This document shows, piece after piece, positions 1-9,544 of a stretch of 64,000 nt of DNA. The notes beneath the pieces are model-generated. The model was given only the letters and a program-made list of their open reading frames with translations, had not been told where the DNA came from and made no database searches. The first letter of the stretch is position 1. Every line of letters starts with the position of its first letter. The position numbers and the translations under genes were made by a program. The stretch comes from an uncultured Chloroflexota bacterium (GTDB lineage: Bacteria > Chloroflexota > Dehalococcoidia > Lucifugimonadales > CAJXCD01), in contig CAJXCD010000007.1 of the NCBI GenBank assembly GCA_913051545.1, positions 1 through 64,000 on the forward strand, read 5' to 3'.

Positions 1-2795
1 CTGCCAGTAATAGCTAACGCCACTAATGCACCAATCATAGCCAAAGGCAAACTCATTATGATTACAAAAGGATTTCTAAGAGCTCCCAACCCAGCAGCCA
101 TAACTAAATAGACCAACATGATCCCTATAGCCATGGCTAAAAATATGTCCTGAAATCCTTCTGCTATCTGATCAAATACGCCACCGGACTTTACCTCAAC
201 ACCAGGAGGTAAATTTAATTCGTCAATCTTTTCCTGCACCAAAATACCTATGGCTTGCGTATCACTGCCCGTAATAGCACCAGTGATATTTGCCGAGCGT
301 TTACCAGAAGACCTCGTGATATTAAGTGGTGCATCTTCCAAAACTACTTCAGCTATGCTCCCAAGCGGTGCTGATGAAATAGGCCCAGACACAGAGAGAT
401 TTTTCACCTTATCAATACTATCAACATCCTCAGGTCTACCCTTCAGTACCACGTCCACCGTCTGCCCATCCAAAGTCAGCTTAGCAACTTTCTGTCCAAC
501 TATGAATTGGCTAACTTGAAACGCGACAAGTCGAGTTGTAAGTCCCATAGCAGCAACACGACTAGGGTACGGATCTATAACCACTTCTTCACGACTCTCT
601 GCAACATTACTGGTTACATTTTCAATCCCATTTATTGTTTGTACCTTCGAAACAATTTCAGATGCAACAGAAGAAATCGCTTCGTAGTCAGTTCCCGTCA
701 CAACAATATCTAATCCTGATGTAGGCGGGCCCTCAGAAATCTCCTCAATATTCACAGTTCCTCTATCGCTAATGCCTAAGTCTCTTCGAAGCCTATCCGA
801 AATATCTTGAGGTGCCGCCTCAGAAATTCGGATAAATATATTAGCTTGGCTCGACCCACCAGCAAAACCACCTCTACCGGGTGAGAATGCATCATCCGAA
901 CTACCTATAGTAGTGAGGTATGATTCAATAAAACCACTCTCGGAATAATCAGCAAGAGTACTTTCAATTTCTTTTACCTCATCAAGCGTTTGATCTATAG
1001 ACGTGCCAGGAGGCATAGATATATCCACTGATGCGGATCGATTCCCTCCTTCAGAAAAGAGGTTGATCGGAATCACTCCAATGAGTGCAAAGCTACCTAA
1101 AGTTATCAATGAAGCTGACAACAGTGTCACCAACTTATGCCGTAACGACCAAGTGAGAACAGGAGTATATGCCCTCTGCATCCACGTTTGGTCTCGGCTA
1201 ATTTCATCTTCCTCGAGAAATTCCTCAGGTATATCCCCAGGTCTGACCAAGATGGAACCTAAAACCGGCACTGCCGTCAGGGCAACAATTAGGGAACCTG
1301 CTAAAGCAAAACTTATAGTCATTGCAAACGGCAAAAAGAATGAACCAACGAGACCTTGTATAAATGCTAGCGGAGCAAATACTGCGATCGTGGTAAGCGT
1401 GGAAGCCGTAATAGCTGGACCTACTTCCCTCGTAGCGTCTAACGCAGCCTTATACCTATTCTCTCCGCGCTGGATGTGCCTGTAAACATTCTCTAGTACG
1501 ACTATAGAATCATCCACTACACGACCCACGGATATGGCAAGGCCTCCAAGAGTCATAAAGTTTAGAGTCATCCCTTGAGTCCACATCAGCAACACCCCTG
1601 TAAAAATACTAAGTGGAATAGAAAGACCTATAACCAATGTCGGACGAATGGTCAGAGATAAACCACGCAGCACTGTGGGTCGTAAAGTGACGAGGAATGC
1701 GAATACAACAAATATGGCAATTACGAACCCTAACATAGCTTCTCTTTGTAGAGTATCGATTTGTGCCTGTATAGCTGGTCCATCGTTGAGTATAACTTCT
1801 ATGGAAACATCTGAAGGAAGAATATCTGATATTGAAGAAATACTGTTTAGAACGGACTGGGTAACTTCAACTGTGTTGGCATCCGGTTCCTTGACAATAC
1901 TTATCCCAAGGGATGGCATACCATTTGTACGAGTAATACTTGATATTTCACTCGTCCCTAACTCCAAATCAGCTACATCGGAAAGCAACACCGGTCGTGG
2001 ATTGGAAGAATCACTAATATCTGATTGATTTGTTCCACCGAATGCACTCGCGCCACCAGTAAATCCTACGAAAAGTCTACTAAGATCTTCTATCGATTCA
2101 TGCTTATGAGAAGTACGTACGGGGAACGTCTTTCCTTTTTCAGTAACCGAACCTGCCGGCAGGGTTATATCATTGTCTTGGATAGCGCTAGTGATTTGGA
2201 AAAGTGACAACCCGTACTCAGACATACGACTCGAGTCAACAGTCACAAGCAACTGTCTACTAGTACCGCCGGATAAGTTAGCACTAAAGACTCCTTCTAC
2301 TGAAAGAATCGAAGGGATCACTTGGCTTTCAACGATTTGCTGGAGATCAGAAACACTTCGATCTCCCAACACGCTGAGCTGAAGAACAGGGAATTCGTCA
2401 GGATTTATCCTAGTTACATTAGGATCTCCCACGCCACTAGGAAGTGCTATTGAATTTAATCTACTCGAAATTTCACTTGCCGCAGTGGACATATCAGTCC
2501 CGAACTTGAATGTAGCCGTCAGTAAAGAAAGATTCTCTGAAGAAACAGATTGAACATTCTCAAGCCCTTCGACCCCGGATATAGAATTTTCTATAGGTAT
2601 CGAAACATCTCTAGCAACTGCTTCTGGATTGGCAGATGGATAAAACGTTATAACTGTAACTAAAGGAAAATCTATCTCTGGGAATAATTCTACTTGCAAT
2701 TTACCGTAAGCAAAGACACCTAGGATAAGTACTAATATCACTGATAGAATAGTCACTGAACGTCGACGCAGACACACCGCAGTCAAAAAAGTCAT
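1..2795 (-). CDS. RND-family efflux pump, inner-membrane permease (3' end beyond left edge)
   Basis: Proton-driven multidrug or metabolite exporter of the AcrB/SwrC (COG0841) type. About 931 codons are visible of the roughly 1030 usual for the family; the C-terminal membrane segments lie outside the window. The ATG at 2795 is preceded by a CCGGAGG ribosome site. The N-terminus has the first transmembrane helix followed by the family signature FPEIDFPLVTV. The fourth-helix proton-relay motif is intact as VVDDSIVVLEN near residue 425, with both Asp residues. Two large extracytoplasmic loops flank the first and second halves. No membrane-fusion (AcrA) gene is visible on this side, so a partner may lie to the left, or the pump may act without one as in Gram-positive SwrC. 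The reading frame is continuous; I read it directly from the complementary strand. Confidence 0.93.
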   Translation of the reverse strand, partial: MTFLTAVCLRRRSVTILSVILVLILGVFAYGKLQVELFPEIDFPLVTVITFYPSANPEAVARDVSIPIENSISGVEGLENVQSVSSENLSLLTATFKFGTDMSTAASEISSRLNSIALPSGVGDPNVTRINPDEFPVLQLSVLGDRSVSDLQQIVESQVIPSILSVEGVFSANLSGGTSRQLLVTVDSSRMSEYGLSLFQITSAIQDNDITLPAGSVTEKGKTFPVRTSHKHESIEDLSRLFVGFTGGASAFGGTNQSDISDSSNPRPVLLSDVADLELGTSEISSITRTNGMPSLGISIVKEPDANTVEVTQSVLNSISSISDILPSDVSIEVILNDGPAIQAQIDTLQREAMLGFVIAIFVVFAFLVTLRPTVLRGLSLTIRPTLVIGLSIPLSIFTGVLLMWTQGMTLNFMTLGGLAISVGRVVDDSIVVLENVYRHIQRGENRYKAALDATREVGPAITASTLTTIAVFAPLAFIQGLVGSFFLPFAMTISFALAGSLIVALTAVPVLGSILVRPGDIPEEFLEEDEISRDQTWMQRAYTPVLTWSLRHKLVTLLSASLITLGSFALIGVIPINLFSEGGNRSASVDISMPPGTSIDQTLDEVKEIESTLADYSESGFIESYLTTIGSSDDAFSPGRGGFAGGSSQANIFIRISEAAPQDISDRLRRDLGISDRGTVNIEEISEGPPTSGLDIVVTGTDYEAISSVASEIVSKVQTINGIENVTSNVAESREEVVIDPYPSRVAAMGLTTRLVAFQVSQFIVGQKVAKLTLDGQTVDVVLKGRPEDVDSIDKVKNLSVSGPISSAPLGSIAEVVLEDAPLNITRSSGKRSANITGAITGSDTQAIGILVQEKIDELNLPPGVEVKSGGVFDQIAEGFQDIFLAMAIGIMLVYLVMAAGLGALRNPFVIIMSLPLAMIGALVALAITG

Positions 2796-3058
2796 CTAAA
2801 ATACCTCCGGGAACAACAGGGTCTAATTACTACACGACTCTCAAAATTGCTAACATTACTATTTAACTAAATCATATTATTGATAACAACTGCTTGAACA
2901 GAATCCTATTATAACGTCATTAATTTATGTATTACTCTATTCTCACGTATTTGCCTTCAATATCAAATTAAACGAATTTTCAAGTAAATCAGTTAGTGAA
3001 AACAACAACTGATTTGTCACTTGGCTAAAAAGTAGTCCCTGATGAATTTCTACAAATC

Positions 3059-3086
3059 TTGCAGGAAAGTCTACGATGGATATAAT
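3059..3086 (+). promoter_or_regulatory. Probable promoter of the GAPDH gene
   Basis: A perfect TATAAT (3081-3086) lies 65 bases before the GAPDH start, with a weak -35 TTGCAG (3059-3064) at 16-bp spacing. The rest of the 356-base gap 2796-3151, between the divergent RND and GAPDH genes, is AT-rich and shows no other clear element. Confidence 0.45.
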
Positions 3087-3151
3087 TATGGAAGACAAAG
3101 ACTTATTAAGATTCGACCTTACACTAATATTAGATAACCGGAGGAGCAAGA

Positions 3152-4165
3152 ATGGCAACACGCGTGGGAATAAACGGATTCGGGCGGATAGGACGCTTGG
3201 TTCTAAGGGCTATCATTTCCCGGTATCCAAAAGATCTAGATGTAGTCGCCATAAACGACTTGGCTGACCCTGAAACCAACTCCCACATGTTCAAATACGA
3301 CTCTAATTATGGGGTTTTCCCTGGAACAGTAGGATCCGACAAGAACTCTATAATAATCGATGGGAGTCCAATAAAAGTGCTGTCTGAAAGATCTCCGTCA
3401 TCACTGAATTGGAGCGATCATGGCGTTGACATAGTAATTGAATCCACGGGTATATTCACTGATGCAAACGTAGCCAAAGGGCACTTAGATGGGGGGGCTA
3501 AAAAGGTAATAATCTCAGCACCGGCATCTAACGAAGATGCAACTTTGGTACTGGGTGTAAATGAAAACATTTATAACCCAGAGACACATAATATCGTGTC
3601 CAATGCATCTTGTACCACGAATTGTGTAGCCACATTGGTTAAAGTACTTGACGATTATTTTGGAGTACAACAAGGTCTAATGACCACAGTACATTCATAT
3701 ACTGGCGAGCAGATGATCCTTGACAAAGTGCACAAGGACCTAAGACGAGCTAGATCAGCAGCGATGAATATAGTCCCTACAACTACTGGAGCTGCCAAAG
3801 CTGTTGGATTGGTACTTCCCGAATTGAACGGCAGAATACACGGCATGGCGCTTAGAGTTCCAACTTCAACAGTTTCTATAACAGACTTCGTTGCTACATT
3901 AAGAAACACGGCCACAGTAGAATCAATTAACGAAAGTTACAAGCAAGCCTCTCAAGACGAACTTTCTAAAGTATTGGAATATACAGACCAACCTCTAGTG
4001 AGTAGTGATTTTAAACAAAATCCCAGCAGTTGCATAATAGACGGATTATCTACCATGGTAATGGACGGAAACATGGCCAAAGTTGTTGGGTGGTATGACA
4101 ACGAGTGGGGATATAGCTGTAGAACAGCTGACCTTACTTCTTTCATCGCGGGTAAAGGCTTATAA
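3152..4165 (+). CDS. gap: Glyceraldehyde-3-phosphate dehydrogenase, type I
   Basis: Oxidises glyceraldehyde-3-phosphate to 1,3-bisphosphoglycerate with NAD and phosphate in cytoplasmic glycolysis. The protein has 337 residues, normal for the family. The Rossmann motif GINGFGRIGRL is at residues 6-16, and the catalytic cysteine is in SNASCTTNC near residue 152 with the partner histidine in HSYTGEQ. The C-terminal WYDNEWGYSCR block is complete. A GGAGGAG site sits just before the ATG. The gene stands alone: phosphoglycerate kinase and triosephosphate isomerase, often adjacent, are not in the window. An acidic residue ends the second strand (AINDLAD), which favours NAD over NADP; this is a family-based inference. 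Confidence 0.97.
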   Translation: MATRVGINGFGRIGRLVLRAIISRYPKDLDVVAINDLADPETNSHMFKYDSNYGVFPGTVGSDKNSIIIDGSPIKVLSERSPSSLNWSDHGVDIVIESTGIFTDANVAKGHLDGGAKKVIISAPASNEDATLVLGVNENIYNPETHNIVSNASCTTNCVATLVKVLDDYFGVQQGLMTTVHSYTGEQMILDKVHKDLRRARSAAMNIVPTTTGAAKAVGLVLPELNGRIHGMALRVPTSTVSITDFVATLRNTATVESINESYKQASQDELSKVLEYTDQPLVSSDFKQNPSSCIIDGLSTMVMDGNMAKVVGWYDNEWGYSCRTADLTSFIAGKGL

Positions 4166-4357
4166 AGTTTTCTTCTTAACCAAATCGGAAAACCTATTTT
4201 GTATCTAACAAATAACGCTTTTGTATAGATAGCTAATCCTTCAATATCCTCGTTAGGAAAATATATCGGATGAGGTTTTTATGCACACAGGGTTTATGGA
4301 AACAAGACTGTAACTTCAATAAATTATCGTTTAATACATGAAACACATAGGATAAAT

Positions 4358-5551
4358 TTGAGCATTTTCGAGAAATATGGTGTCAGTACAATAATCAATG
4401 TAACAGGCTCTTCAACTCGAGTTGGCGGATCCATAATGCGTCCTGAAGTTGTGGCAGCCATGGCAGAAGCATCAACAGAATCAGTCAATATGGTCGAATT
4501 GCAAGCCGCAGCAAGCATAGTTATCGCCAATCTCACAGGAGCCGAATCTGGTTATGTTACATCAGGAGCCGCTGCAGGACTGACTTTAGGCGCATCAGCT
4601 ATTATGGCAGGGTTTGATTTATTAACCATGGACCGTCTGCCAGATTCAGATGGAATCAGAAATGAATTTATTATCTCAAGAGAACATCGCAACGGTTATG
4701 ACCATGCATTAAGAGCCTCTGGAGCCGTACTCGCTGAAGTAGGAATGAACGAACAACTGGCTGGAGCTGGGGTACGTAGAACAGAAAGTTGGGAGTATGA
4801 GGCTGCAATTACAGAAAACACCGCCGGAATATTCTACTCGGTAACCTCTAGCAACCGTCCACCTCTAGAAGAAATCCTCACTATTGCCCATTCGTACAAG
4901 TGTCCCGTATTGGTAGATGCCGCCGCCCAATTACCACCTGCTTCAAATCTTCGGCATTTCATTGACCTAGGTGCGGACCTTGTAGTATTCAGCGGCGGCA
5001 AAGCATTAAAAGGCCCTCAATCCGCCGGGATCATATGCGGAAAACGCGACCTAATAGCATCAGTTGCGTTACAAAATTTAGACATGGATGAATATTTTGA
5101 ATTTTGGGACCCGCCTGATAATCTTATCCCTAAATCGTCTCTTAAAGGGTTACCAAGACACGGCATTGGTCGAGGATTCAAAGTTTCCAAGGAAACTATA
5201 ATTGGTCTTTTAGAAGCACTAGACCTATTCAGTGCGGAAAACAATGTTAAAGAATCTTTAGAACAACAAGAGTATTTGGAATACTTGGCAGACAACCTGA
5301 GTGATCTACCTATCAACACTCAAATCGTTATGGGTGAACAAGAGAGTTATCCAATGTTACATATTAATTTGGATCCTGAAATATCTAATCGTTGTTCGCA
5401 CAAAATCAATATTGAATTGAAACGAGGTGACCCTCGAGTTTTCGTAAATGAAGAACTGCTAGATGAAAATACCCTAGTGATTCATCCAATAAATTTGAAC
5501 AAACCTCTAACGGAATCACTTGCCCAACGGCTACGAGACGTATTCAAATAA
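4358..5551 (+). CDS. SelA-like PLP-dependent enzyme (DgaE-type ammonia-lyase family)
   Basis: Fold-type I pyridoxal-phosphate enzyme related to L-seryl-tRNA(Sec) selenium transferase and to D-glucosaminate-6-phosphate ammonia-lyase (DgaE). The protein has 397 residues, shorter than true SelA (about 460) and typical of the metabolic branch. The PLP lysine is in SGGKALKGPQ near residue 214, preceded by the cofactor Asp in LVDAAAQ. The N-terminus INVTGSSTRVGG matches the family. The start is TTG at 4358 (next residues Ser-Ile-Phe) with only a weak upstream site. Two DapA-family genes follow, which suggests degradation of an amino or 2-keto sugar acid: the PLP enzyme would make a 2-keto-3-deoxy acid that an aldolase could cleave. 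This pairing is inference; no selenocysteine genes are visible here. Confidence 0.8.
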   Translation: MSIFEKYGVSTIINVTGSSTRVGGSIMRPEVVAAMAEASTESVNMVELQAAASIVIANLTGAESGYVTSGAAAGLTLGASAIMAGFDLLTMDRLPDSDGIRNEFIISREHRNGYDHALRASGAVLAEVGMNEQLAGAGVRRTESWEYEAAITENTAGIFYSVTSSNRPPLEEILTIAHSYKCPVLVDAAAQLPPASNLRHFIDLGADLVVFSGGKALKGPQSAGIICGKRDLIASVALQNLDMDEYFEFWDPPDNLIPKSSLKGLPRHGIGRGFKVSKETIIGLLEALDLFSAENNVKESLEQQEYLEYLADNLSDLPINTQIVMGEQESYPMLHINLDPEISNRCSHKINIELKRGDPRVFVNEELLDENTLVIHPINLNKPLTESLAQRLRDVFK

Positions 5552-5621
5552 CAACGTACACAATCATTAACTAAAGTATGATGGATACGACCAGACAAAT
5601 ATCTATACTGTTTCAAGTTCG

Positions 5622-5650
5622 TTGACGGTGTGATGAGGTCAATCTATAAT
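5622..5650 (+). promoter_or_regulatory. Near-consensus sigma-70 promoter for the two DapA-family genes
   Basis: TTGACG (5622-5627), a 17-bp spacer and a perfect TATAAT (5645-5650). Transcription would start near 5657, giving a leader of about 77 bases before the first lyase gene. The lyase pair can therefore be transcribed independently of the SelA-like gene upstream. Confidence 0.7.
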
Positions 5651-5733
5651 TGCAACTCTGCACGTTGAAGTGTTCTATAACTTCAGTGGCAAGTGACAAA
5701 TCAGTTCATATATAAGATAGTCTCGGAGGGAAA

Positions 5734-6702
5734 ATGAATAGACAAGACATCCAAAAGCTTATCGTAGGACCAATAGCTACCGTGCCTACCCCATTCGACA
5801 AAAATTTTGAGGTGGATTACGGACGAATGCACGAATTAGCACAAGGATGGGTGGATAACGGATTAGTCAAAGGTCGAGCCGTTATCAAGGTTGCTGCCGC
5901 CATGGGGGAAGGTCCAATGCTTCGTGACGACGAGTGGCCTTATTTACTCAGAACGGTATCTCAGGCAACAGATGGTAAAGCAGCTATTGTCTGCGGCCTA
6001 CACTACAAGGACACGAAACGTACTATTGAGGATGCCAAACGGGCGCAAGATATGGGAGCGCATGCTCTTCAAGTGTGTCCCCCCATATTCAACCTGCCAA
6101 GCCAAGAGGATATTTTAGATTATTTCTCTGATCTGTCTGACGCAATCGATATTGGAATAATGGTGTATCACACTCACTGGATGCCAGGTGGACGTGTCGA
6201 AATCGACACATTCCTAAAAATGTCTGACTTTGAACAGGTAGCATCTGTCAAATGGAGTTGTCCAGAAGATGTGGAATATAACGATATCTCAAAATTCACT
6301 AAGATATTTAATGTCATATCAAACGGACACACAGTACAGGCTCACAAGTTAGGCGCCAGAGGGTACATAAACTTAACCGCTGAATCATACCCGGCTCACG
6401 ACCTAAAAGTATGGGACCTTTTGGAAAGCGGGAAATATGACGAGGCTGAAAAACTGGAAGATTCCGTGAACGAACCTTTACGAATATTCTCAGCCAAGGT
6501 AGATTCAAGGTCAGGAGGTCAGGGCCGAGTCAAGAAAGGTGTGATGGCTCTAATGGGCCAAGGTGTGGGATCATCACGCCCACCTTCCAAACCACTAAAT
6601 AGTCAAGAGTTAGATGAACTTAGGGAAATACTGATTGGATTTGGATGGCCAGTTCAAGCAACTGCTAACGAAGCTATGGCATCACAGAATTCAGAGTATT
6701 AA
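5734..6702 (+). CDS. DapA/NanA-family lyase (2-keto acid aldolase or dehydratase), first copy
   Basis: TIM-barrel class I aldolase superfamily member (COG0329), 322 residues. The Schiff-base lysine is visible in ASVKWSCP near residue 173 and the catalytic tyrosine in IMVYHTHW near residue 145. The GTTGE motif that binds the keto acid in true dihydrodipicolinate synthase is replaced by AAAMGEGP, so lysine biosynthesis is unlikely and another 2-keto acid substrate is probable. The ATG follows a good GGAGGG site. It is 40 bases upstream of a second, clearly divergent copy, and the two probably form one transcript ending at the hairpin near 7700. Substrate cannot be named from sequence. Confidence 0.85.
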   Translation: MNRQDIQKLIVGPIATVPTPFDKNFEVDYGRMHELAQGWVDNGLVKGRAVIKVAAAMGEGPMLRDDEWPYLLRTVSQATDGKAAIVCGLHYKDTKRTIEDAKRAQDMGAHALQVCPPIFNLPSQEDILDYFSDLSDAIDIGIMVYHTHWMPGGRVEIDTFLKMSDFEQVASVKWSCPEDVEYNDISKFTKIFNVISNGHTVQAHKLGARGYINLTAESYPAHDLKVWDLLESGKYDEAEKLEDSVNEPLRIFSAKVDSRSGGQGRVKKGVMALMGQGVGSSRPPSKPLNSQELDELREILIGFGWPVQATANEAMASQNSEY

Positions 6703-6742
6703 ACCCTTACAAAAATATAGAATATATTAGGAGGAAACAAAC

Positions 6743-7687
6743 TTGATCACAATTCAGGAAGCAAAGAAAAGGTTCCAAGGGGTATGCGTACCAATCGCAA
6801 CAATATTTCATGAAGATGGTTCATTAGATCTCGATTCACTAGCATCAAATGTCCAATGGATGATCGACCAAGGTGCCAAAGAAGGCAACACCATCTTCCT
6901 CGCAGCGGGGTCCGGAGGAGATTTCTCCGTAATGAATGTGGAAGAACGCAAGCAGGTTATCCAAACAATAGCTGAGGTAACTGCAGGCAAGGTACCTACT
7001 ATCTGCGGCGTACAATCAACCGATATTAGAGATACTATAGCGATATGCCAGCATGCTGAAAAAGTTGGTATAGACCTCGCTCAAATTAGTGGGCACTATT
7101 ATTACACTCCAATACCAGGAGATGTTGTAGCATGGCACGAAGAGGTCGCAAGGCACACAAGCATCGGTTTCGCTGCATACAGCCATTGGTACAGCGGTTC
7201 TAAATACGATGTTCCCGTTTCTCTTATGGAACGTCTTATAGAGATTAAAAATACCGTAGCCGTCAAATGGGCGTCACCCGTTTTCGGAAATTATTATGAT
7301 GGAATGGTAGCATTCCTACCTAAAGCAGCGGTGATAGATAATTCAGCCATGACTCTTACCGGTCATATACTAGGATGCAGGGCCTTTATAAGTCACGTAC
7401 CAAATTTCCTCCCGCAGCAACCATGGAAGGTATTTGATCTCCTTCAGCAAGGGAAGTATGAAGAGGCCAGAAAATTAGATGATGCTTTTGGAGAAAGCTA
7501 CAGTAAATTTAACACCATGATTACATCCGAATCTACAGGCGAAGGGATATTTGTAAAGCCATGGATGGAAGCTGTGGGGCTTAAGGGAGGAATATCTCGT
7601 CTCCCATCAAGAACCCAAGCAGTTACCCCGGAAATACAAGACGGGATTAAAAAATTCCTGGATGATTACGCTCAAACTCTCTCATAA
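6743..7687 (+). CDS. DapA/NanA-family lyase, second copy
   Basis: Second class I aldolase-family protein in tandem, 314 residues, with the Schiff-base lysine in VAVKWASP near residue 173 and a tyrosine in AAYSHWY. The keto-acid-binding loop reads AAGSGGDF instead of GTTGE. It has the same barrel organisation as its neighbour but differs along most of its length, so the two are not a recent duplication and may act on different substrates or as a hetero-oligomer. The start is TTG at 6743, chosen because a strong AGGAGG lies nine bases upstream and the protein begins with the family's usual MITIQEAKKRFQG-like lead. Confidence 0.85.
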   Translation: MITIQEAKKRFQGVCVPIATIFHEDGSLDLDSLASNVQWMIDQGAKEGNTIFLAAGSGGDFSVMNVEERKQVIQTIAEVTAGKVPTICGVQSTDIRDTIAICQHAEKVGIDLAQISGHYYYTPIPGDVVAWHEEVARHTSIGFAAYSHWYSGSKYDVPVSLMERLIEIKNTVAVKWASPVFGNYYDGMVAFLPKAAVIDNSAMTLTGHILGCRAFISHVPNFLPQQPWKVFDLLQQGKYEEARKLDDAFGESYSKFNTMITSESTGEGIFVKPWMEAVGLKGGISRLPSRTQAVTPEIQDGIKKFLDDYAQTLS

Positions 7688-7693
7688 AATATC

Positions 7694-7744
7694 GTGATAG
7701 AAGACTGCGCTTAAACTTTGGTTACAAGCGCAGTCTTCTATCAC
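7694..7744 (+). terminator. Perfect 19-bp hairpin after the DapA-family genes
   Basis: Arms 7694-7712 and 7726-7744 are exact inverted repeats of 19 bases around a 13-base loop. It sits seven bases after the stop codon of the second lyase gene. There is no U-run on the 3' side, so it may act as a 3'-end stabiliser or a factor-assisted terminator rather than a classic intrinsic terminator. Confidence 0.6.
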
Positions 7745-7839
7745 CGGCCTCACCTAAATATCTAAACTCCGACTCATTCAGAAATCACGGAATATTTAGT
7801 TCTACGGGCTAACAAAAGAGAAAGTGTATATACCGACCA

Positions 7840-8421
7840 ATGGAAATTGAACTTCTACCAGTAACTAGAAAAGATGTCGCTAGGATTATAAGTTGGCTAC
7901 AAGATGAGGAAATTATTGACAACTGGTTTGGAAGATACTCCTACGGGGATCCTGCCCACCTTGGTTATCACCCTGAAAAAATCCTGGATTCCTCAGAAAA
8001 TGAATGGGAAAGGATATTTGACAATCCTGAACACAGAATACTTTCTGTATATACCAAACAAGGGGATCATATAGGTGAGTTACACTTAGCCATAGACGGT
8101 GGTCTCGGTGACGGTCACTTGTCTATTCTTATTGGCAGGAAAGATTTATGGCACAAAGGATACGGGACCGCCAGTATGAAAGCTGGGTTACACAAATCAT
8201 TCAACCAGTGGGAACTATACAGAGTGTGGGTGGATGTTCCCGAATTTAATAAATCTGCAAGATCTATGTGTGAACATTTAGGTTTCGTTCATGAAGGTAC
8301 TCTGAGGAAAAGCCGACCCCACGAGGGTTCTAGGTTCAATTCAGTGATTATGGGAATGCTCTCAAATGAATACCAAGAACTTTTAAAATCTGATAGACAC
8401 GAACGTTACCACAAATTGTAA
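7840..8421 (+). CDS. GNAT-family N-acetyltransferase (RimJ/RimL-like)
   Basis: Transfers an acetyl group from acetyl-CoA to an amine; the substrate is unknown. The protein has 193 residues, the usual single-domain length. The acetyl-CoA pyrophosphate loop is in WHKGYGTAS near residues 107-115, and the C-terminal ARSMCEHLGFVHEG block is the standard motif B of RimJ/RimL relatives. It is convergent with the cytochrome maturation operon that ends at 8524. No strong promoter or ribosome site is evident before the ATG. Confidence 0.85.
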   Translation: MEIELLPVTRKDVARIISWLQDEEIIDNWFGRYSYGDPAHLGYHPEKILDSSENEWERIFDNPEHRILSVYTKQGDHIGELHLAIDGGLGDGHLSILIGRKDLWHKGYGTASMKAGLHKSFNQWELYRVWVDVPEFNKSARSMCEHLGFVHEGTLRKSRPHEGSRFNSVIMGMLSNEYQELLKSDRHERYHKL

Positions 8422-8523
8422 CAGTCCCAGTTTCCGACGTGGAAGTTTTGTCTACCTTATACCTTACTCCATCTAATTAACCTATCCATTACAGCAAATT
8501 TTTAAAAACTCCGTACATAAACG

Positions 8524-9543
8524 TTAATTACTCTGAGATATGTATCTACGTCTTAAGAACGACCCAACTATTAATCCTGCCATCAGAGTACCCATACCTG
8601 CTAATGCGATATGCTGAATCTTAATAAAACTCAATAACCAAATGGCGCTATCGATAACACTAGGTTTAGGTAAGTCTTCAATTGAAATTGATATATTAGA
8701 CCCTCTAGGCTGATCTTCCCATGATAGTAGCTGATAACTGCTCTGTCCTATATCTACAAGGTCTGCCGTCCCAAGATAGCTGCTTGAAAGAATTCCAAGG
8801 TCTGGAAGAGCTAAAACCCTTACTAGATTAGACCCGTAAGTTAGTGATTTTTCAATCGTAATACTGTCACCATCGTATGGGAATTGGTAGGCATACATGA
8901 CCTTGTGATCGCCAGGAGGAACACTCGCCGTAATTCCAAAACCTAAATCTACTTGTATAACATCTGATCCAAGAAGATCCGTATCCACGTACAATCCAGT
9001 TGATCCGCTCGGCAGTCCAAATCTCAATAAATTCATCGGATCCCTACCAGGAACATACGTAGTATTACTAATATTCGATATGTTAACTATCTCCCATGCC
9101 CATATGGTTCTATTGTCTACATCTGCAAGAGAAAACATAATCTCCATTGATGTTACTGAAAGTATTTCGTCGTTATCAATTGAATCGTATATTGTGACGG
9201 TAACAAGATCTTTAGAATTACTTGAAAAATCGACTACTTCTACGTAAAGAGCACCCATATAATCCACTGCTATAGCATAAAAGCTGTCATCGTAAGGCAC
9301 TACATCATTAAATTTAAACAAACCGTACTGATCTGTTACTGCATCTAAGCTGTGGAAATCATTTGTGCCTACCCTGTGCAAAACTACGGTGATACCTGAA
9401 ACATCGTTTGATCCATCTGTTCCATTTATCACCTGTCCCTCTATTACAATGCTTCCATCCCCTAATTCCGTTGCGTAAACTATTCTGTCAAACCCAAACA
9501 AAATACATGCAATTACTAATATAACGAAAAGAAATTTCGCCAT
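8524..9543 (-). CDS. Secreted, C-terminally anchored protein with a carboxypeptidase-regulatory-like domain
   Basis: 339 residues. An N-terminal signal peptide (MAKFLFVILVIACILFG...VYA) is followed by a beta-sandwich of the carboxypeptidase-regulatory type (GSIVIEGQVINGTDG... with a YGLFKFNDV turn) and a long beta-rich region. One transmembrane helix near residues 308-330 ends in a basic SFLRRRYI tail. The ATG at 9543 is preferred because it follows the stop codon of the upstream gene by one base and starts a clean signal peptide; a start 12 codons upstream would overlap that gene. Its place as last gene of the ccm operon suggests a surface role linked to cytochrome assembly, for example a chaperone or scaffold. 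That is inference only. Confidence 0.75.
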   Translation of the reverse strand: MAKFLFVILVIACILFGFDRIVYATELGDGSIVIEGQVINGTDGSNDVSGITVVLHRVGTNDFHSLDAVTDQYGLFKFNDVVPYDDSFYAIAVDYMGALYVEVVDFSSNSKDLVTVTIYDSIDNDEILSVTSMEIMFSLADVDNRTIWAWEIVNISNISNTTYVPGRDPMNLLRFGLPSGSTGLYVDTDLLGSDVIQVDLGFGITASVPPGDHKVMYAYQFPYDGDSITIEKSLTYGSNLVRVLALPDLGILSSSYLGTADLVDIGQSSYQLLSWEDQPRGSNISISIEDLPKPSVIDSAIWLLSFIKIQHIALAGMGTLMAGLIVGSFLRRRYISQSN

Positions 9544-9544
9544 A

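Noticed and set aside
1003-2028. Plus-strand frames opposite the RND pump
   Set aside because: The minus strand encodes a continuous RND protein with clear motifs.
4358-5551. True selenocysteine synthase (SelA)
   Set aside because: Too short, no selB or selC nearby, and the N-terminal tRNA-binding part is absent.
5734-7687. Dihydrodipicolinate synthase for lysine biosynthesis
   Set aside because: The GTTGE substrate loop is missing in both copies, although the Schiff-base Lys is present.
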